From the NCBI GenBank assembly GCA_040753075.1, contig JBFMHA010000045.1, positions 1 to 28,619 of the forward strand: a DNA stretch of 28,619 nt, given 5' to 3'. This DNA is from UBA6814 sp040753075. GTDB taxonomy: Bacteria; Desulfobacterota; Desulfovibrionia; Desulfovibrionales; Desulfovibrionaceae. The stretch's first letter is position 1. Each line of letters begins with the position of its first letter. Shown here piece by piece: positions 1 to 8,017 of the stretch. The translations under genes and the position numbers were made by a program. Below the pieces are notes generated by a model that saw nothing but the letters and a program-made list of their open reading frames with translations, ran no database searches and was not told where the DNA came from.

Positions 1-154
1 CCCTCACGCCTCGACTCCCCTGCTGCTCGTCGTACTGGTCACCCTCAACCAACACCAACAACCTGCCCCGGTAGCCGTCGCCCTCATCGGGATGGGGTGA
101 AAACCGACTTTTGCAACGGACTGCTAGGCCGCGCCCCCTCCCCCTTCCTCCGCC

Positions 155-2758
155 CTACGCCATGGCGCGCAGCGTCTCGATGTCCTTGAGGATGCGGTCG
201 CGGTGTTCGGCCGTGGCGGCCGGGTCGTTCATGATCATGTCCAGCTGGCGGGTGTGCTGGGTGAGGTAGCCCACGATCTTCAGGCGCTTCTTCATGGCCT
301 GGGTCTCGAAGCCCTCCAGGCGGGCGGACAGGGCGTCCTCGTTGAGGCGCACCGTGAAGCCCAGGCCGGTGAGGATGTCGGTGATGAACTGGGCCCGGCG
401 GCGGCGGCGCGCCAGGTCCGCGGCCCCGCCCTGGAAGCGGAACACGATGTAGTTCTGGGAGGGCCGGTCGCCCACGAAGGCCTCCACGGTGCAGAAGTGG
501 AAGCCGAACCGGGACTGCAGGTTCACGAAGTTGCGGGAGATGATGAAGTAGTTGCGCTCGGCGTACTCCCCGCGGGCGGCCGGGACCAGGTTGGGGTTGG
601 TGGCGGCCTGGGCCACGATGGACATGAAGCCCTTGGCGTCCACCCGGGGCGGCCCCTGCCAGGGGATGGCGGTGATGCCCTCCCACAGGGCGAGCATGGG
701 GATGGAGGCGATGTGCTCGATGCGGATCCACTGGTCCTCGGGCTCCTGGCTGAAGCCGTCCTCCAGGTCCACCACCCAGAACTGGGTGGCCACCTTGTCG
801 AAGAGGCGCTTGGACGAGGCGCCGGAATCCTCGCCGGGCACGCTCAGGTTGAACATCTCCAGCACCGCCTTCTCGTGGCAGAAGCGGGTGATGTCGTGCA
901 GGGTGCGGCAGTGGCGGATGCGGAACTCCGGGGAATCCGGGTCCAGGAGGTTCAGGGGGGTGATGAGCCGCGCGGCCTGGCCCAGGAGGGTGTGCACCGG
1001 GCTGCCCTGCAGATAGCTCGGCTTCGGGGCGGCGTGCTCCAGCAGGGACTCCACGCAGCCGTCGTAGATGCGGCCGGCGTCGGCGTCCACCGTGACCATG
1101 CGGCCGTCCTCCAGGGTTTCCAGGATGCGGGCGCATCCGGTGACCGCGGGCACGGAGAACTCCCGGGCGATGCTGGCCAGGTGTCCGGTCAGCCCCCCCT
1201 GCTCGGTGGCCAGGGCCGAGGCGTAGGGAATGAGCGAGCCCCATTTGGGCAGGGCGCGCCCCACCACCAGCACCGCGCCCGGGGTGAAGCGCAGGGCGTC
1301 GGAGTCGTCGCGGACCCTGCAGACCCGGCCGCAGCCCACGCCCGGGCTGGCGGTGCTGCCGTCGTCGGCCAGGGTGGGCCGGGACCGGGCCGGGGCCAGG
1401 TCGTAGAAGGGCTGGCGCACCGCCTCGCCGCGCTGCAGGGGGCGGCACTGGAGGAGGGAGACGCGCCCCGCCTCGTCCACGGTCCACTCGATGTCCTGGG
1501 GCGCGCCGAAGCGCTCCTCCAGGGCCACGGCCATGCGGGCCAACTCCAGGACCTCGGCGTCGGACAGGGAGGGCTCGGCGCGTTGTTCGCCGCCCGGCCG
1601 GAACTGACAGGCGTCGGCGTCAGGGTCGCAGGCGAACATGCTGGTCTTGTCCGCGATGCGGCGGATCCGGATGACGGGCGGGTCGCCGCGGCCCACGGCG
1701 AAGAGGTCCACGGGGCCCCGGCCCTCGGCCACCACCTTGGGCAGGCCGAAGGCCGCGGACACGATGACCGCGTCGTCGCGGATGTTCACCGGGTTGCGGG
1801 AGTAGGCCACCCCGCCGGAGCGGGCCGGGACCATGGCCATGACGCCCACGCACATGGCCGCATCCTCGTCGCGGATGCCGCGGGACAGGCGGTAGTTCAG
1901 GGCGGGCAGGCCGTACATGCTGGCCACCACCTCGCGGTAGGCCGCGACCAGGCTCTTGCCCGGGATGTTGAGCAGGGACAGGAACTGGCCGGCGTAGTTG
2001 GCCCCTTCCGCGTCCTCGCCCAGGGCGCTGGAGCGCACCGAGACCCGCACCCGGGGCCGGGTGGAGGCCTCCAGGGCGGCGAAGGCCGCGGCCATGTCCG
2101 CCTCCAACGCCAGGGGCAGCGGGGTATGCACGATGCGCTCCTGGATGGCCGAGGACAGCCGGAAGCGGTCGTCCATGCTGCGCACGTCCGCGGCCTGGAG
2201 CAGGCGGTCGATCTCCTCCTTGAGGCCGTCCTGGGCCATGAAGGCGTCGAAGCCCGCGGCGGTGACCACGAAGCCGGGAGGCACGGGCAGGCCCAGGCTG
2301 CGGGCCAGGTCGCCCAGGGAGGCCATCTTGCTGCCCACCAGATCGGCCATGCCCGCGTCCACCTCGGACAGGGGCGCCACCAGCCGGCCCCGGCGCTCGA
2401 TCCGGGCCGGGGCCAGGACCTCGTCGAGGCCGGCCTGGATATCCTGGAACCGGGCGTAGAGCCCGCCGTACGTGTCCGGGGCGAGCTGGTCCAGGTGGCG
2501 GATCATCTGGAAGGCGTTGACGCCCACGGCGGTGCACTTGGAGCGCACGAAGGTCATGCCGAAGAGGGTGCGGCCGGCCAGGGCCTTCTCGATCTCGGCC
2601 ATGATGTCCAGGGCCTTGCCGTTGGCCGTCAGGAGCAGCTTGAAGTGGTGGAACTTGAGACGGTTGGCCGCGCGGATGGCCTTGGCGGCCTCCGGATCGG
2701 GAGGGAGCGGCCGGGGCCGTGAGAAGAGGCGCCTGAGCGCGGCGAGGATCGGGGCCAT
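155..2758 (-). CDS. PEP-synthase-like protein (PEP/pyruvate-binding and phosphohistidine domains) with an atypical C-terminus
   Basis: The 867-residue product has the ATP-grasp pyruvate/PEP-binding domain of PEP synthase at about residues 135-445. It shows VPPGFVVT, VRSSALGED, AGQF, GGVAYSRNP and a closing DIEW...LLQCRPL. A mobile phosphohistidine domain follows at about 460-570, with the signature GGLTGHLASIARE, which makes His526 the predicted phospho-acceptor. Family PEP synthases (about 790 residues) end in a TIM barrel that binds PEP or pyruvate. None of its motifs are visible here. Residues 575-867 form a different domain that I do not recognise, and about 130 residues precede the ATP-grasp domain. 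The gene is last in an apparent unit with a receiver protein, a TSUP exporter and an unknown membrane protein. A GC-rich hairpin fills the short gap before it. It may phosphorylate a substrate other than pyruvate, or serve as a phosphotransfer regulator. The domain identity is secure; the reaction is not. Confidence 0.85.
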   Translation of the reverse strand: MAPILAALRRLFSRPRPLPPDPEAAKAIRAANRLKFHHFKLLLTANGKALDIMAEIEKALAGRTLFGMTFVRSKCTAVGVNAFQMIRHLDQLAPDTYGGLYARFQDIQAGLDEVLAPARIERRGRLVAPLSEVDAGMADLVGSKMASLGDLARSLGLPVPPGFVVTAAGFDAFMAQDGLKEEIDRLLQAADVRSMDDRFRLSSAIQERIVHTPLPLALEADMAAAFAALEASTRPRVRVSVRSSALGEDAEGANYAGQFLSLLNIPGKSLVAAYREVVASMYGLPALNYRLSRGIRDEDAAMCVGVMAMVPARSGGVAYSRNPVNIRDDAVIVSAAFGLPKVVAEGRGPVDLFAVGRGDPPVIRIRRIADKTSMFACDPDADACQFRPGGEQRAEPSLSDAEVLELARMAVALEERFGAPQDIEWTVDEAGRVSLLQCRPLQRGEAVRQPFYDLAPARSRPTLADDGSTASPGVGCGRVCRVRDDSDALRFTPGAVLVVGRALPKWGSLIPYASALATEQGGLTGHLASIAREFSVPAVTGCARILETLEDGRMVTVDADAGRIYDGCVESLLEHAAPKPSYLQGSPVHTLLGQAARLITPLNLLDPDSPEFRIRHCRTLHDITRFCHEKAVLEMFNLSVPGEDSGASSKRLFDKVATQFWVVDLEDGFSQEPEDQWIRIEHIASIPMLALWEGITAIPWQGPPRVDAKGFMSIVAQAATNPNLVPAARGEYAERNYFIISRNFVNLQSRFGFHFCTVEAFVGDRPSQNYIVFRFQGGAADLARRRRRAQFITDILTGLGFTVRLNEDALSARLEGFETQAMKKRLKIVGYLTQHTRQLDMIMNDPAATAEHRDRILKDIETLRAMA

Positions 2759-2781
2759 GGCTTTTGCGCGGCCCCGGGAAG

Positions 2782-2807
2782 GGGGGCGGGGCGAACGCCC
2801 CGCCCCC
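2782..2807 (-). other. GC-rich intercistronic hairpin
   Basis: A perfect 11-bp stem (GGGGGCGGGGC against its complement) with a GAAC loop lies between the unknown membrane protein gene and the PEP-synthase-like gene. No T-run follows it on the minus strand, so it is not a canonical terminator. It could stabilise the upstream mRNA segment or attenuate readthrough, which would let the exporter be made in excess of the PEP-synthase-like protein. Confidence 0.5.
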
Positions 2808-2818
2808 TGTGGAGCCGG

Positions 2819-3571
2819 TTACACTTCCTTCTTCTTGCCCTTCTTCATGGCCAGGCCCATCCCCTCGAACACGAAGAGGATGGCCAGACCCCACCACATG
2901 GTGTAAACCACGTAGAAAATCAGCGATCCCGCGAGGATGCCCACGTTGTCCGAGGCCTTGACCGCAGGGATGCCGGCGAAGTTGTACCCGAGTTCTATAC
3001 CCTTCTTCAGGGCGCTGTCCACGGCCTTGGCCTCGTTGGCCTTGTTGGCGATGACCAGCTTGCGGTTCAGCTCGCGGAAGATCTTCCACCAGGTGAACAC
3101 GGCGAGCTTGGGATCCATGCCGTACTTGGCGGCGATGGCCTCGCCCTTGCCGTCGAACATGGCCTGGGCGTCGGTGAGCCCGGCCGTGAGCACCGCGCCC
3201 AGATCGCCGGACACGGCGACATGGGCGCCGGACACCTCGGCCTTGGCGCCCGCCGCGGCGAGGATCTTGCCGGCGTTGGCGGCCACGTCCGCGGCCACGG
3301 CGTTGTAGCCCAGGTGCTCCTCAACCTCGCCGTCCTTGAACTCGAGGTCGGTCTCCACCGGCTTGCCCGCGAACTTCTCCACGTTCTTGAGCTGCTTGGG
3401 GATGTACTCCAGGGTGGAGCCCTTGGACATGGCGTTGAAGAGGTTGTCCGAATACTCGAAGGCGTTCTGTCCGCCCGAGAACAGGGGGGAGAACATGAGG
3501 AACAGGACCACGAAGAAGACCACGGTCATGAACAGACCCTTGGCCATGGATTTTCCCTTGCTGGCAGCCAT
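2819..3571 (-). CDS. Unknown membrane-anchored protein between TSUP exporter and PEP-synthase-like gene
   Basis: The 250-residue product begins with a lysine-rich stretch and one hydrophobic helix (about residues 11-31). A long soluble segment follows, rich in Ala, Lys and Val (about 35-205), then a second hydrophobic helix (about 211-238) and a lysine-rich end (KKGKKKEV). This topology suggests a periplasmic central domain with both termini in the cytoplasm. I do not recognise the family. The gene starts one base downstream of the TSUP stop codon, so the two are almost certainly co-transcribed and perhaps translationally coupled. An accessory or periplasmic substrate-binding subunit of the exporter is the natural guess. 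No catalytic motif or cysteine pattern supports an enzyme. Confidence 0.8.
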   Translation of the reverse strand: MAASKGKSMAKGLFMTVVFFVVLFLMFSPLFSGGQNAFEYSDNLFNAMSKGSTLEYIPKQLKNVEKFAGKPVETDLEFKDGEVEEHLGYNAVAADVAANAGKILAAAGAKAEVSGAHVAVSGDLGAVLTAGLTDAQAMFDGKGEAIAAKYGMDPKLAVFTWWKIFRELNRKLVIANKANEAKAVDSALKKGIELGYNFAGIPAVKASDNVGILAGSLIFYVVYTMWWGLAILFVFEGMGLAMKKGKKKEV

Positions 3572-3572
3572 G

Positions 3573-4850
3573 TTACGCCTCCTCCCTCAGCAGCTTCAGG
3601 CTGCCCAGGAACTTTGCGAAGACCCAGACGCCGAACACGGACACGGCCGCGAAGAAGACCACGTTGCCGACCATGTCCAGCACGTGCACGGTGGACGGGG
3701 ACAGGGTGATGTACTCCATTTCCGCCAGCTTGCCGGGCAGGGCGAAGAGGCGGTTGACGAAGCCGGCCATGATGGCGGTGGCGTAGAAGCCGCGGATGTA
3801 GATGCCCTTGACCACCTTGGTGGTGAGCGCGCCCACCTGGATGCCGAAGAGCGAGCCGATGAGCATGCCCATGGCCAGGGTGTAGAAGATGAAGCCGTAG
3901 ATGGCGTACTGGGCGATGGAGGCGTAGCCCGCGGTGAAGATGATCTGGAGGATGTCAGTGCCCACGGTGGTGAAGGAGGACACGCCCAGGATGTACACGA
4001 ACATGGGGAAGGTCAGGAAGCCGCCGCCCACGCCCATGATGGCCGCGGCGAAGCCCACGAACACGCCGCAGATGGCCACGTACAGGGCGGGGATCTTCTT
4101 GCCGCCGGGGACCAGGTCCTCGTCGAAGGTGATCAGCGGCGGAATCTTGGAGGCCTGGAGCCTCTCGGGCAGGCTCTTGCCGGCGCCCGCGGCCTTGGCC
4201 GGCTCGGGGCCGCCGTGGCCGCCCACGTCCGCGCCGGACTTGGACAGCTTGATGAAGTCGATGAGGGCGTAGATGCCCAGGAAGCCGAGCAGCACCACGT
4301 AGACCGCGCTGATGAAGGTGTCGGACAGGGCCGGGTTCTTCTCGTACAGGGCGCGGTTGATGACGCCGCCGCCGGACACGCCCACGCCCGAGCCCACCAG
4401 GAAGGCCACGGCCAGGGACACGGACACGTTGCCCAGCTTCTTGTGCACCACGGTGCCCATGATGGCCTTGGCGAAGATGTGGAACAGGTCGGTGCCCACC
4501 GCCAGGATGCCCTTCACGCCCGCGCTCATGAGGGCCGGGGTGATGATGAAGCCGCCGCCCGCGCCGATGCAGCCGGTGATGAGGCCGGCGGCCAGGCCGA
4601 CCACGATGGAGATCAGGAAGATCATGGGATCGTAGTTGGCCGGTCCGTAGGCCTTGTGTCCGCCCAGCACCGCCGGCAGCGAATCGCTGGCGTAGGCCAC
4701 GGCGAAAAGCACCGCCGGCAGGGTCAGGAGACCCAGGATGAGCAGCCGTTTCTTGCTGCGCAGGATGGTCATCGAAGTCTGCAGGTCCCACTCGGCGTAG
4801 GCCCGGCCGGCTTCGATCAGCCCCCGGTAGATGGTTCTTGCCTTGCTCAT
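3573..4850 (-). CDS. TauE/SafE (TSUP) family sulfite/organosulfur anion exporter
   Basis: The 425-residue inner-membrane protein has the internal duplication typical of the TSUP family. The signature GCIGAGGGFIITPAL followed by AVGTD in the first half is matched by IMGVGGGFLTFPMF followed by TTVGTD in the second. About eight to nine hydrophobic helices are visible. A cytoplasmic or loop segment of about 60 residues (about 205-265) separates the halves, which makes the protein longer than the usual 250-280 residues. TSUP proteins move sulfite, sulfoacetate, taurine-derived or similar anions. In a sulfate reducer a sulfur oxyanion is plausible, but the substrate cannot be read from sequence. 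The ATG is preceded by GAGGAGG. The gene lies 77 bases after the receiver gene and one base before the unknown membrane protein. Confidence 0.9.
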   Translation of the reverse strand: MSKARTIYRGLIEAGRAYAEWDLQTSMTILRSKKRLLILGLLTLPAVLFAVAYASDSLPAVLGGHKAYGPANYDPMIFLISIVVGLAAGLITGCIGAGGGFIITPALMSAGVKGILAVGTDLFHIFAKAIMGTVVHKKLGNVSVSLAVAFLVGSGVGVSGGGVINRALYEKNPALSDTFISAVYVVLLGFLGIYALIDFIKLSKSGADVGGHGGPEPAKAAGAGKSLPERLQASKIPPLITFDEDLVPGGKKIPALYVAICGVFVGFAAAIMGVGGGFLTFPMFVYILGVSSFTTVGTDILQIIFTAGYASIAQYAIYGFIFYTLAMGMLIGSLFGIQVGALTTKVVKGIYIRGFYATAIMAGFVNRLFALPGKLAEMEYITLSPSTVHVLDMVGNVVFFAAVSVFGVWVFAKFLGSLKLLREEA

Positions 4851-4877
4851 GTCGTCGATTCCTCCTCAACAATGTAT

Positions 4878-4889
4878 CGAACACGTTCG
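4878..4889. promoter_or_regulatory. Short palindrome upstream of the TSUP gene
   Basis: CGAAC-AC-GTTCG is a perfect interrupted inverted repeat lying 27 bases before the exporter start codon, inside the 77-base gap after the receiver gene. It could be an operator for an internal promoter. The 2-base spacer does not fit the Gram-positive LexA box, which needs 4. Confidence 0.25.
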
Positions 4890-4927
4890 TTCCCGGCCGG
4901 ACCATCCGGACGGGATCTATCCCGATA

Positions 4928-5317
4928 TCAATCGCCCCGGCCCGGCTCGCGCAGCAGGCGCTCCACCACGGCCAGGAGCTCCCGCGGGTCGCCGCCCTTC
5001 TCCACCACGGCCGAGGCCGTCGCCAGCAGCGGATGACCCTCGCAGTCGGGCAGGAGGGCGTAGGCCACCAGGGGCCGGACCAGGGCCGCAGCCCGGCCGC
5101 TGAGCCCCTGCTCCAGCCCGGGCATGTCCAGGTCCACCACGAACACGTCGGGCCGTGGCTCGGCGGTCGCGGCCGCGGCCAGCTCCCGGTCGTTGGACGC
5201 GGCCTGCACCCGGTACCCCGTGCGCCGGAACTCCTTGAGCAGGAAGGCCCGGATGCGCGGGTTCCGCTCGGCGATGCACACGAAGGGCGTGGGGCTGTTT
5301 TGGATGTCGGCGTTCAT
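4928..5317 (-). CDS. Stand-alone response-regulator receiver domain protein
   Basis: The 129-residue product is essentially one CheY-like receiver domain with no output domain. The phospho-acceptor is predicted at Asp62 in VVDLDMPG, three residues before the MP pair. A lysine in the loop VVEKGGDPREL fits the conserved C-terminal Lys. The first acidic pair is weak, since AERN stands where DD or ED is usual, so metal binding may be impaired. The gene is first in the apparent unit that runs into the TSUP exporter. A near-perfect sigma-54 promoter sits just upstream. A GAGGG lies seven bases before the ATG, but the predicted transcript start may fall downstream of it. Confidence 0.75.
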   Translation of the reverse strand: MNADIQNSPTPFVCIAERNPRIRAFLLKEFRRTGYRVQAASNDRELAAAATAEPRPDVFVVDLDMPGLEQGLSGRAAALVRPLVAYALLPDCEGHPLLATASAVVEKGGDPRELLAVVERLLREPGRGD

Positions 5318-5331
5318 GGCGGTCCCTCATG

Positions 5332-5348
5332 AGCAACCCCCGTGCCAA
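5332..5348 (-). promoter_or_regulatory. Sigma-54 (-24/-12) promoter for the receiver-TSUP-PEP unit
   Basis: On the minus strand the sequence reads TTGGCACGGGGGTTGCT. This matches the sigma-54 consensus YTGGCACGrNNNTTGCW at every defined position, with GG and GC separated by 10 bases. The expected transcript start is near 5322, only about five bases before the ATG at 5317. An NtrC-family activator gene lies about 1.3 kb upstream on the same strand. Confidence 0.8.
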
Positions 5349-5393
5349 CCGGGAGCCCCGGGCCATCGCGCCGGATTCACGGGGGAATCTCGC

Positions 5394-5437
5394 AAAAGGC
5401 AGGACACCCGGGCAGCCTGGGGGGCCGCCCGGGTGTC
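5394..5437 (-). terminator. Rho-independent terminator after cheV
   Basis: An 11-bp perfect stem GACACCCGGGC/GCCCGGGTGTC (5403-5413 and 5427-5437) is followed on the minus strand by CTGCCTTTTGC. It lies about 40 bases after the cheV stop and separates cheV from the sigma-54 promoter of the next unit. Confidence 0.7.
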
Positions 5438-5479
5438 AGGATTCTTTACGGTTCGGAAAGGAAACTGACGCGGGTGGGG

Positions 5480-6448
5480 TCACTGCTCCAGACACATGGC
5501 CGCGAGTTGGGAGATGATGTCCTTGGCCATGGCCTCGGTCTGGGGCTTGGGGAACTGGCCGTCGCAGCGCACCGACTCGCCGCGGTGCCGGGTTTCGTCG
5601 GTGATGAGGGAGGAGAAGAGGAATACCGGCAGGGACTTGAGCTCCGGGTCGTCCTTGATGGTGCGGCACAGGGTGAAGCCGTCCATGACCGGCATCTCCA
5701 CGTCCGTGACCACCACGTTCACCATGTCCGAGATGGGCGCGCCCCGCCTCCGGGCCTCTGCGGCCTTGCGGCGGAGCTGGTCCAGGGCGTCCTGGCCGCT
5801 CTCGGCCGAGTCCACGATGAAGGCCGAGTCCTGCTCCAGGGCCTTCTTGACCATGCGCCGCACCAGCTGCTGGTCGTCCACGTGCAGCACCCGCACGGTG
5901 CGGTCGCTCTCCACCTTCACCTGCACCCCGAAGAAGGCCTTGGCCGCCTGGGGATTGAGCTCCAGCACCACCTTCTCCAGATCCAGGATGAAGACGATCT
6001 GCCCCTCCAGCTTGACCACTCCGGTGAAGGAGTTGTCCGAATAGCGGTCGGTGAGGCGGTCGGGCTTGCCGATGTCCTTCCAGCTCAGGCGGTGGATGCG
6101 GGTGATGCCCGAGACCAGGAAGGCGGTCATGACCTGGTTGAACTCGGTGACGATGACCTTCTGGGCGTCGTTGGGAACGCGCACCTCCCGGAGGTAGCGG
6201 GCCAGGCCCACCAGCGGCACGATGCGGCCGCGGTCCTTGAAGTGGAACGCCCCGAGCACCGCGGGGTGGGAGGCCTCGGGCGGGGTCATGACCTGCTCGG
6301 GCATGCGCATGATCTTGAGCACCTTGGCCACGTTGACGCCGTAGTAGGCGCGGTACACGTCGTCTCCGGCCTTGAGGTCGAGGTAGAAGACCATGATCTC
6401 CACCTCGTTGGTGCCGACTTCGGTGAGGGCCAGCTTGGCCTCGGCCAT
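5480..6448 (-). CDS. cheV: Chemotaxis coupling protein CheV
   Basis: The 322-residue product has an N-terminal CheW-like domain (about residues 15-165), which couples receptors to CheA. A C-terminal receiver domain (about 185-315) follows. The receiver shows the acidic pair DD (191-192), phospho-acceptor Asp249 in VTDVEMPVMDG, and a KP pair (301-302). The length and domain order are those of CheV, an adaptor thought to tune receptor signalling through its own phosphorylation. No other chemotaxis gene is in the window. A terminator follows directly, so the gene is probably its own unit or the end of the upstream kinase/activator transcript. The cheV family assignment is firm; its receptor partners are unknown. 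Confidence 0.93.
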   Translation of the reverse strand: MAEAKLALTEVGTNEVEIMVFYLDLKAGDDVYRAYYGVNVAKVLKIMRMPEQVMTPPEASHPAVLGAFHFKDRGRIVPLVGLARYLREVRVPNDAQKVIVTEFNQVMTAFLVSGITRIHRLSWKDIGKPDRLTDRYSDNSFTGVVKLEGQIVFILDLEKVVLELNPQAAKAFFGVQVKVESDRTVRVLHVDDQQLVRRMVKKALEQDSAFIVDSAESGQDALDQLRRKAAEARRRGAPISDMVNVVVTDVEMPVMDGFTLCRTIKDDPELKSLPVFLFSSLITDETRHRGESVRCDGQFPKPQTEAMAKDIISQLAAMCLEQ

Positions 6449-6616
6449 GGGAATCCCCGGAAGGTTGCGCGCCGCCGGCGAGCCGGGCCGGGCGGCGCAG
6501 GAACGGGAGCCTCCCTTGTATACCCGAAACCCCGCGCCAGCAAGGGACTCTCCGCCCCGGCCCGGGACTCCGCCGGAAGCTGAATGCTCTGATAAAGCTT
6601 GAACTTCCGGGAGGCG

Positions 6617-8017
6617 CTACAGCCCGTACTTCTCGATCTTGGCGATGAGGGTCGGTCTGGACAATCCCAGCAGCTTCGCCGCGTGGGTGCGGTTGTTGCC
6701 GGTGGCCTTGAGGGCTTCGGTGATGATGAGGGCGGCGATGTGGTCGGTGAGGTTCTCGAACAGGGCCGGGCCGGCGGCGGACAGGGACTGCCGCACCCAG
6801 CGGGCCAGGGCCTCCTGGAGCCCGGCGTCGGCGTCCGCGACGACAGGGGTCTCGCCGCGCATGGCCTGGCGCACCCCGGCCGCACCCACCGGCGCGCCCC
6901 GGCCGAAGATGAGCGCCTTGTGCAGCACGTTGGACAGCTCGCGCACGTTGCCCGGCCAGTCGTGGGCCGCCAGCGCCGACACCGCCTCGGCCGCGACCCC
7001 GGGGTTGGGCGCGCCCAGCTTCTGCGCGTGCCGCGCCACCAGGTGGTTGGCCAACAGCGGCAGGTCCTCCATGCGCTCGCGCAGGGGCGGCAGGCGCAGG
7101 GTCACCACCCGCAGCCGGTAGTAGAGGTCCTCCCGGAACCGGCCCTGGGCGATGGCCTCCTCCAGGTTGCGGTTGGTGGCGGCGATGATGCGCACGTCCA
7201 CCTTGGCCGCGCCCGCCCCGCCCAGGCGCTCCACGGTCTTCTCCTCCAGCAGGCGCAGGAGCTTGGACTGGATGGCGAAGGGCATGTCCCCGATCTCGTC
7301 CAGGAACACCGCGCCGCCCGCGGCCAGCTCGATCTTGCCCGCGCGGCGGCTGGCCGCGCCGGTGAAGGCCCCCTTCTCGTAGCCGAACAGCTCGCTCTCC
7401 AGCAGGGTCTCGGGGATGGCCACGCAGTTGATGACCGTGAGGGGCTTGTCCCGGCGCGGGCTGTGCTGGTGGATGGCCCGGGCCACCAGCTCCTTGCCCG
7501 TGCCGCTCTCGCCGCGGATGAGCACCGTGGCCTCGGTGGCCGCCACCCGGCCGATGGCCTTGTAGACCTCCTGCATGGCCGGGCTCTTGCCCACCATGGC
7601 GTCCTCGCTGCCCGAGTCCGGGGCCGCGTCCAGGTCCACCCTGGCGCGGGCCGCCCGGCCCGCCTCCAGGGCCTTGGCGATGAGGGCCAGCATCTCCGGG
7701 ATGTCGAAGGGCTTCAGCACGAAGTCGAAGGCCCCCCGCCGGGTGGCCTCGATGGCGGTGTCCGCCCCGCCGTAGGCGGTCATGATGATGACCGGCAGGC
7801 GCGGCTCCAGCTCGTGCAGCCGGCCGAAGGCGGTGAGCCCGTCCATGCCCGGCAGGCGCACGTCCATGATGACCAGGTCGGGCATGTCCTGGCGCACGGC
7901 CTCGATGCCGGCCTCGGCCGAGCCCGCGGTGCGGACCCGGTAGCCCTCCTGCTCCAGCAGCCGGCCGAAGCTCTGCCGCAGCTGGGAGTCGTCGTCGATG
8001 ACGACTATCGCACCCAC
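6617..8017 (-). CDS. NtrC-family sigma-54-dependent response regulator
   Basis: The 466-residue product has a receiver domain (1-120; DDD at 8-10, phospho-acceptor Asp52, KP at 102-103). A central AAA+ sigma-54 activation domain follows, with Walker A GESGTGK at 169-175, the GAFTGA loop that contacts sigma-54 at 216-221, and Walker B FLDEIGD. A Fis-type helix-turn-helix ends the protein (NRTHAAKLLGLSRPTLIAKI). I chose the GTG at 8017 because AAGGAGG lies seven bases before it and the receiver begins right there. The frame stays open far upstream only because it lies antisense to, or in another frame of, the kinase gene. The start overlaps the kinase end by 13 bases, so the two form a two-component pair. 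The perfect sigma-54 site at 5332-5348 is a natural target. Confidence 0.95.
   Translation of the reverse strand: MGAIVVIDDDSQLRQSFGRLLEQEGYRVRTAGSAEAGIEAVRQDMPDLVIMDVRLPGMDGLTAFGRLHELEPRLPVIIMTAYGGADTAIEATRRGAFDFVLKPFDIPEMLALIAKALEAGRAARARVDLDAAPDSGSEDAMVGKSPAMQEVYKAIGRVAATEATVLIRGESGTGKELVARAIHQHSPRRDKPLTVINCVAIPETLLESELFGYEKGAFTGAASRRAGKIELAAGGAVFLDEIGDMPFAIQSKLLRLLEEKTVERLGGAGAAKVDVRIIAATNRNLEEAIAQGRFREDLYYRLRVVTLRLPPLRERMEDLPLLANHLVARHAQKLGAPNPGVAAEAVSALAAHDWPGNVRELSNVLHKALIFGRGAPVGAAGVRQAMRGETPVVADADAGLQEALARWVRQSLSAAGPALFENLTDHIAALIITEALKATGNNRTHAAKLLGLSRPTLIAKIEKYGL

Noticed and set aside
2..100. A plus-strand frame open from the window edge to a TGA at 98-100, ending in a hydrophobic tail (TPLLLVVLVT...ALIGMG).
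   Set aside because: Only 32 codons are visible, and no family or domain can be recognised. It may be the end of a gene to the left, but this cannot be supported from here.
203..2722. Long plus-strand frame of 839 codons across the PEP-synthase-like gene.
   Set aside because: It lies antisense to a clear gene, is rich in Gly, Ala, Val and His as expected of a high-GC shadow frame, and contains no motif.
4878..4889. LexA box in the TSUP upstream region.
   Set aside because: The CGAAC half-sites are separated by two bases, not the four of the Gram-positive LexA box, and the gene has no link to DNA damage.
6500..6560. Sigma-54 promoter ahead of cheV (CTGGCGCGGGGTTTCG on the minus strand).
   Set aside because: The -12 element reads CG where GC is required after the 10-base spacing, so it fails the consensus.
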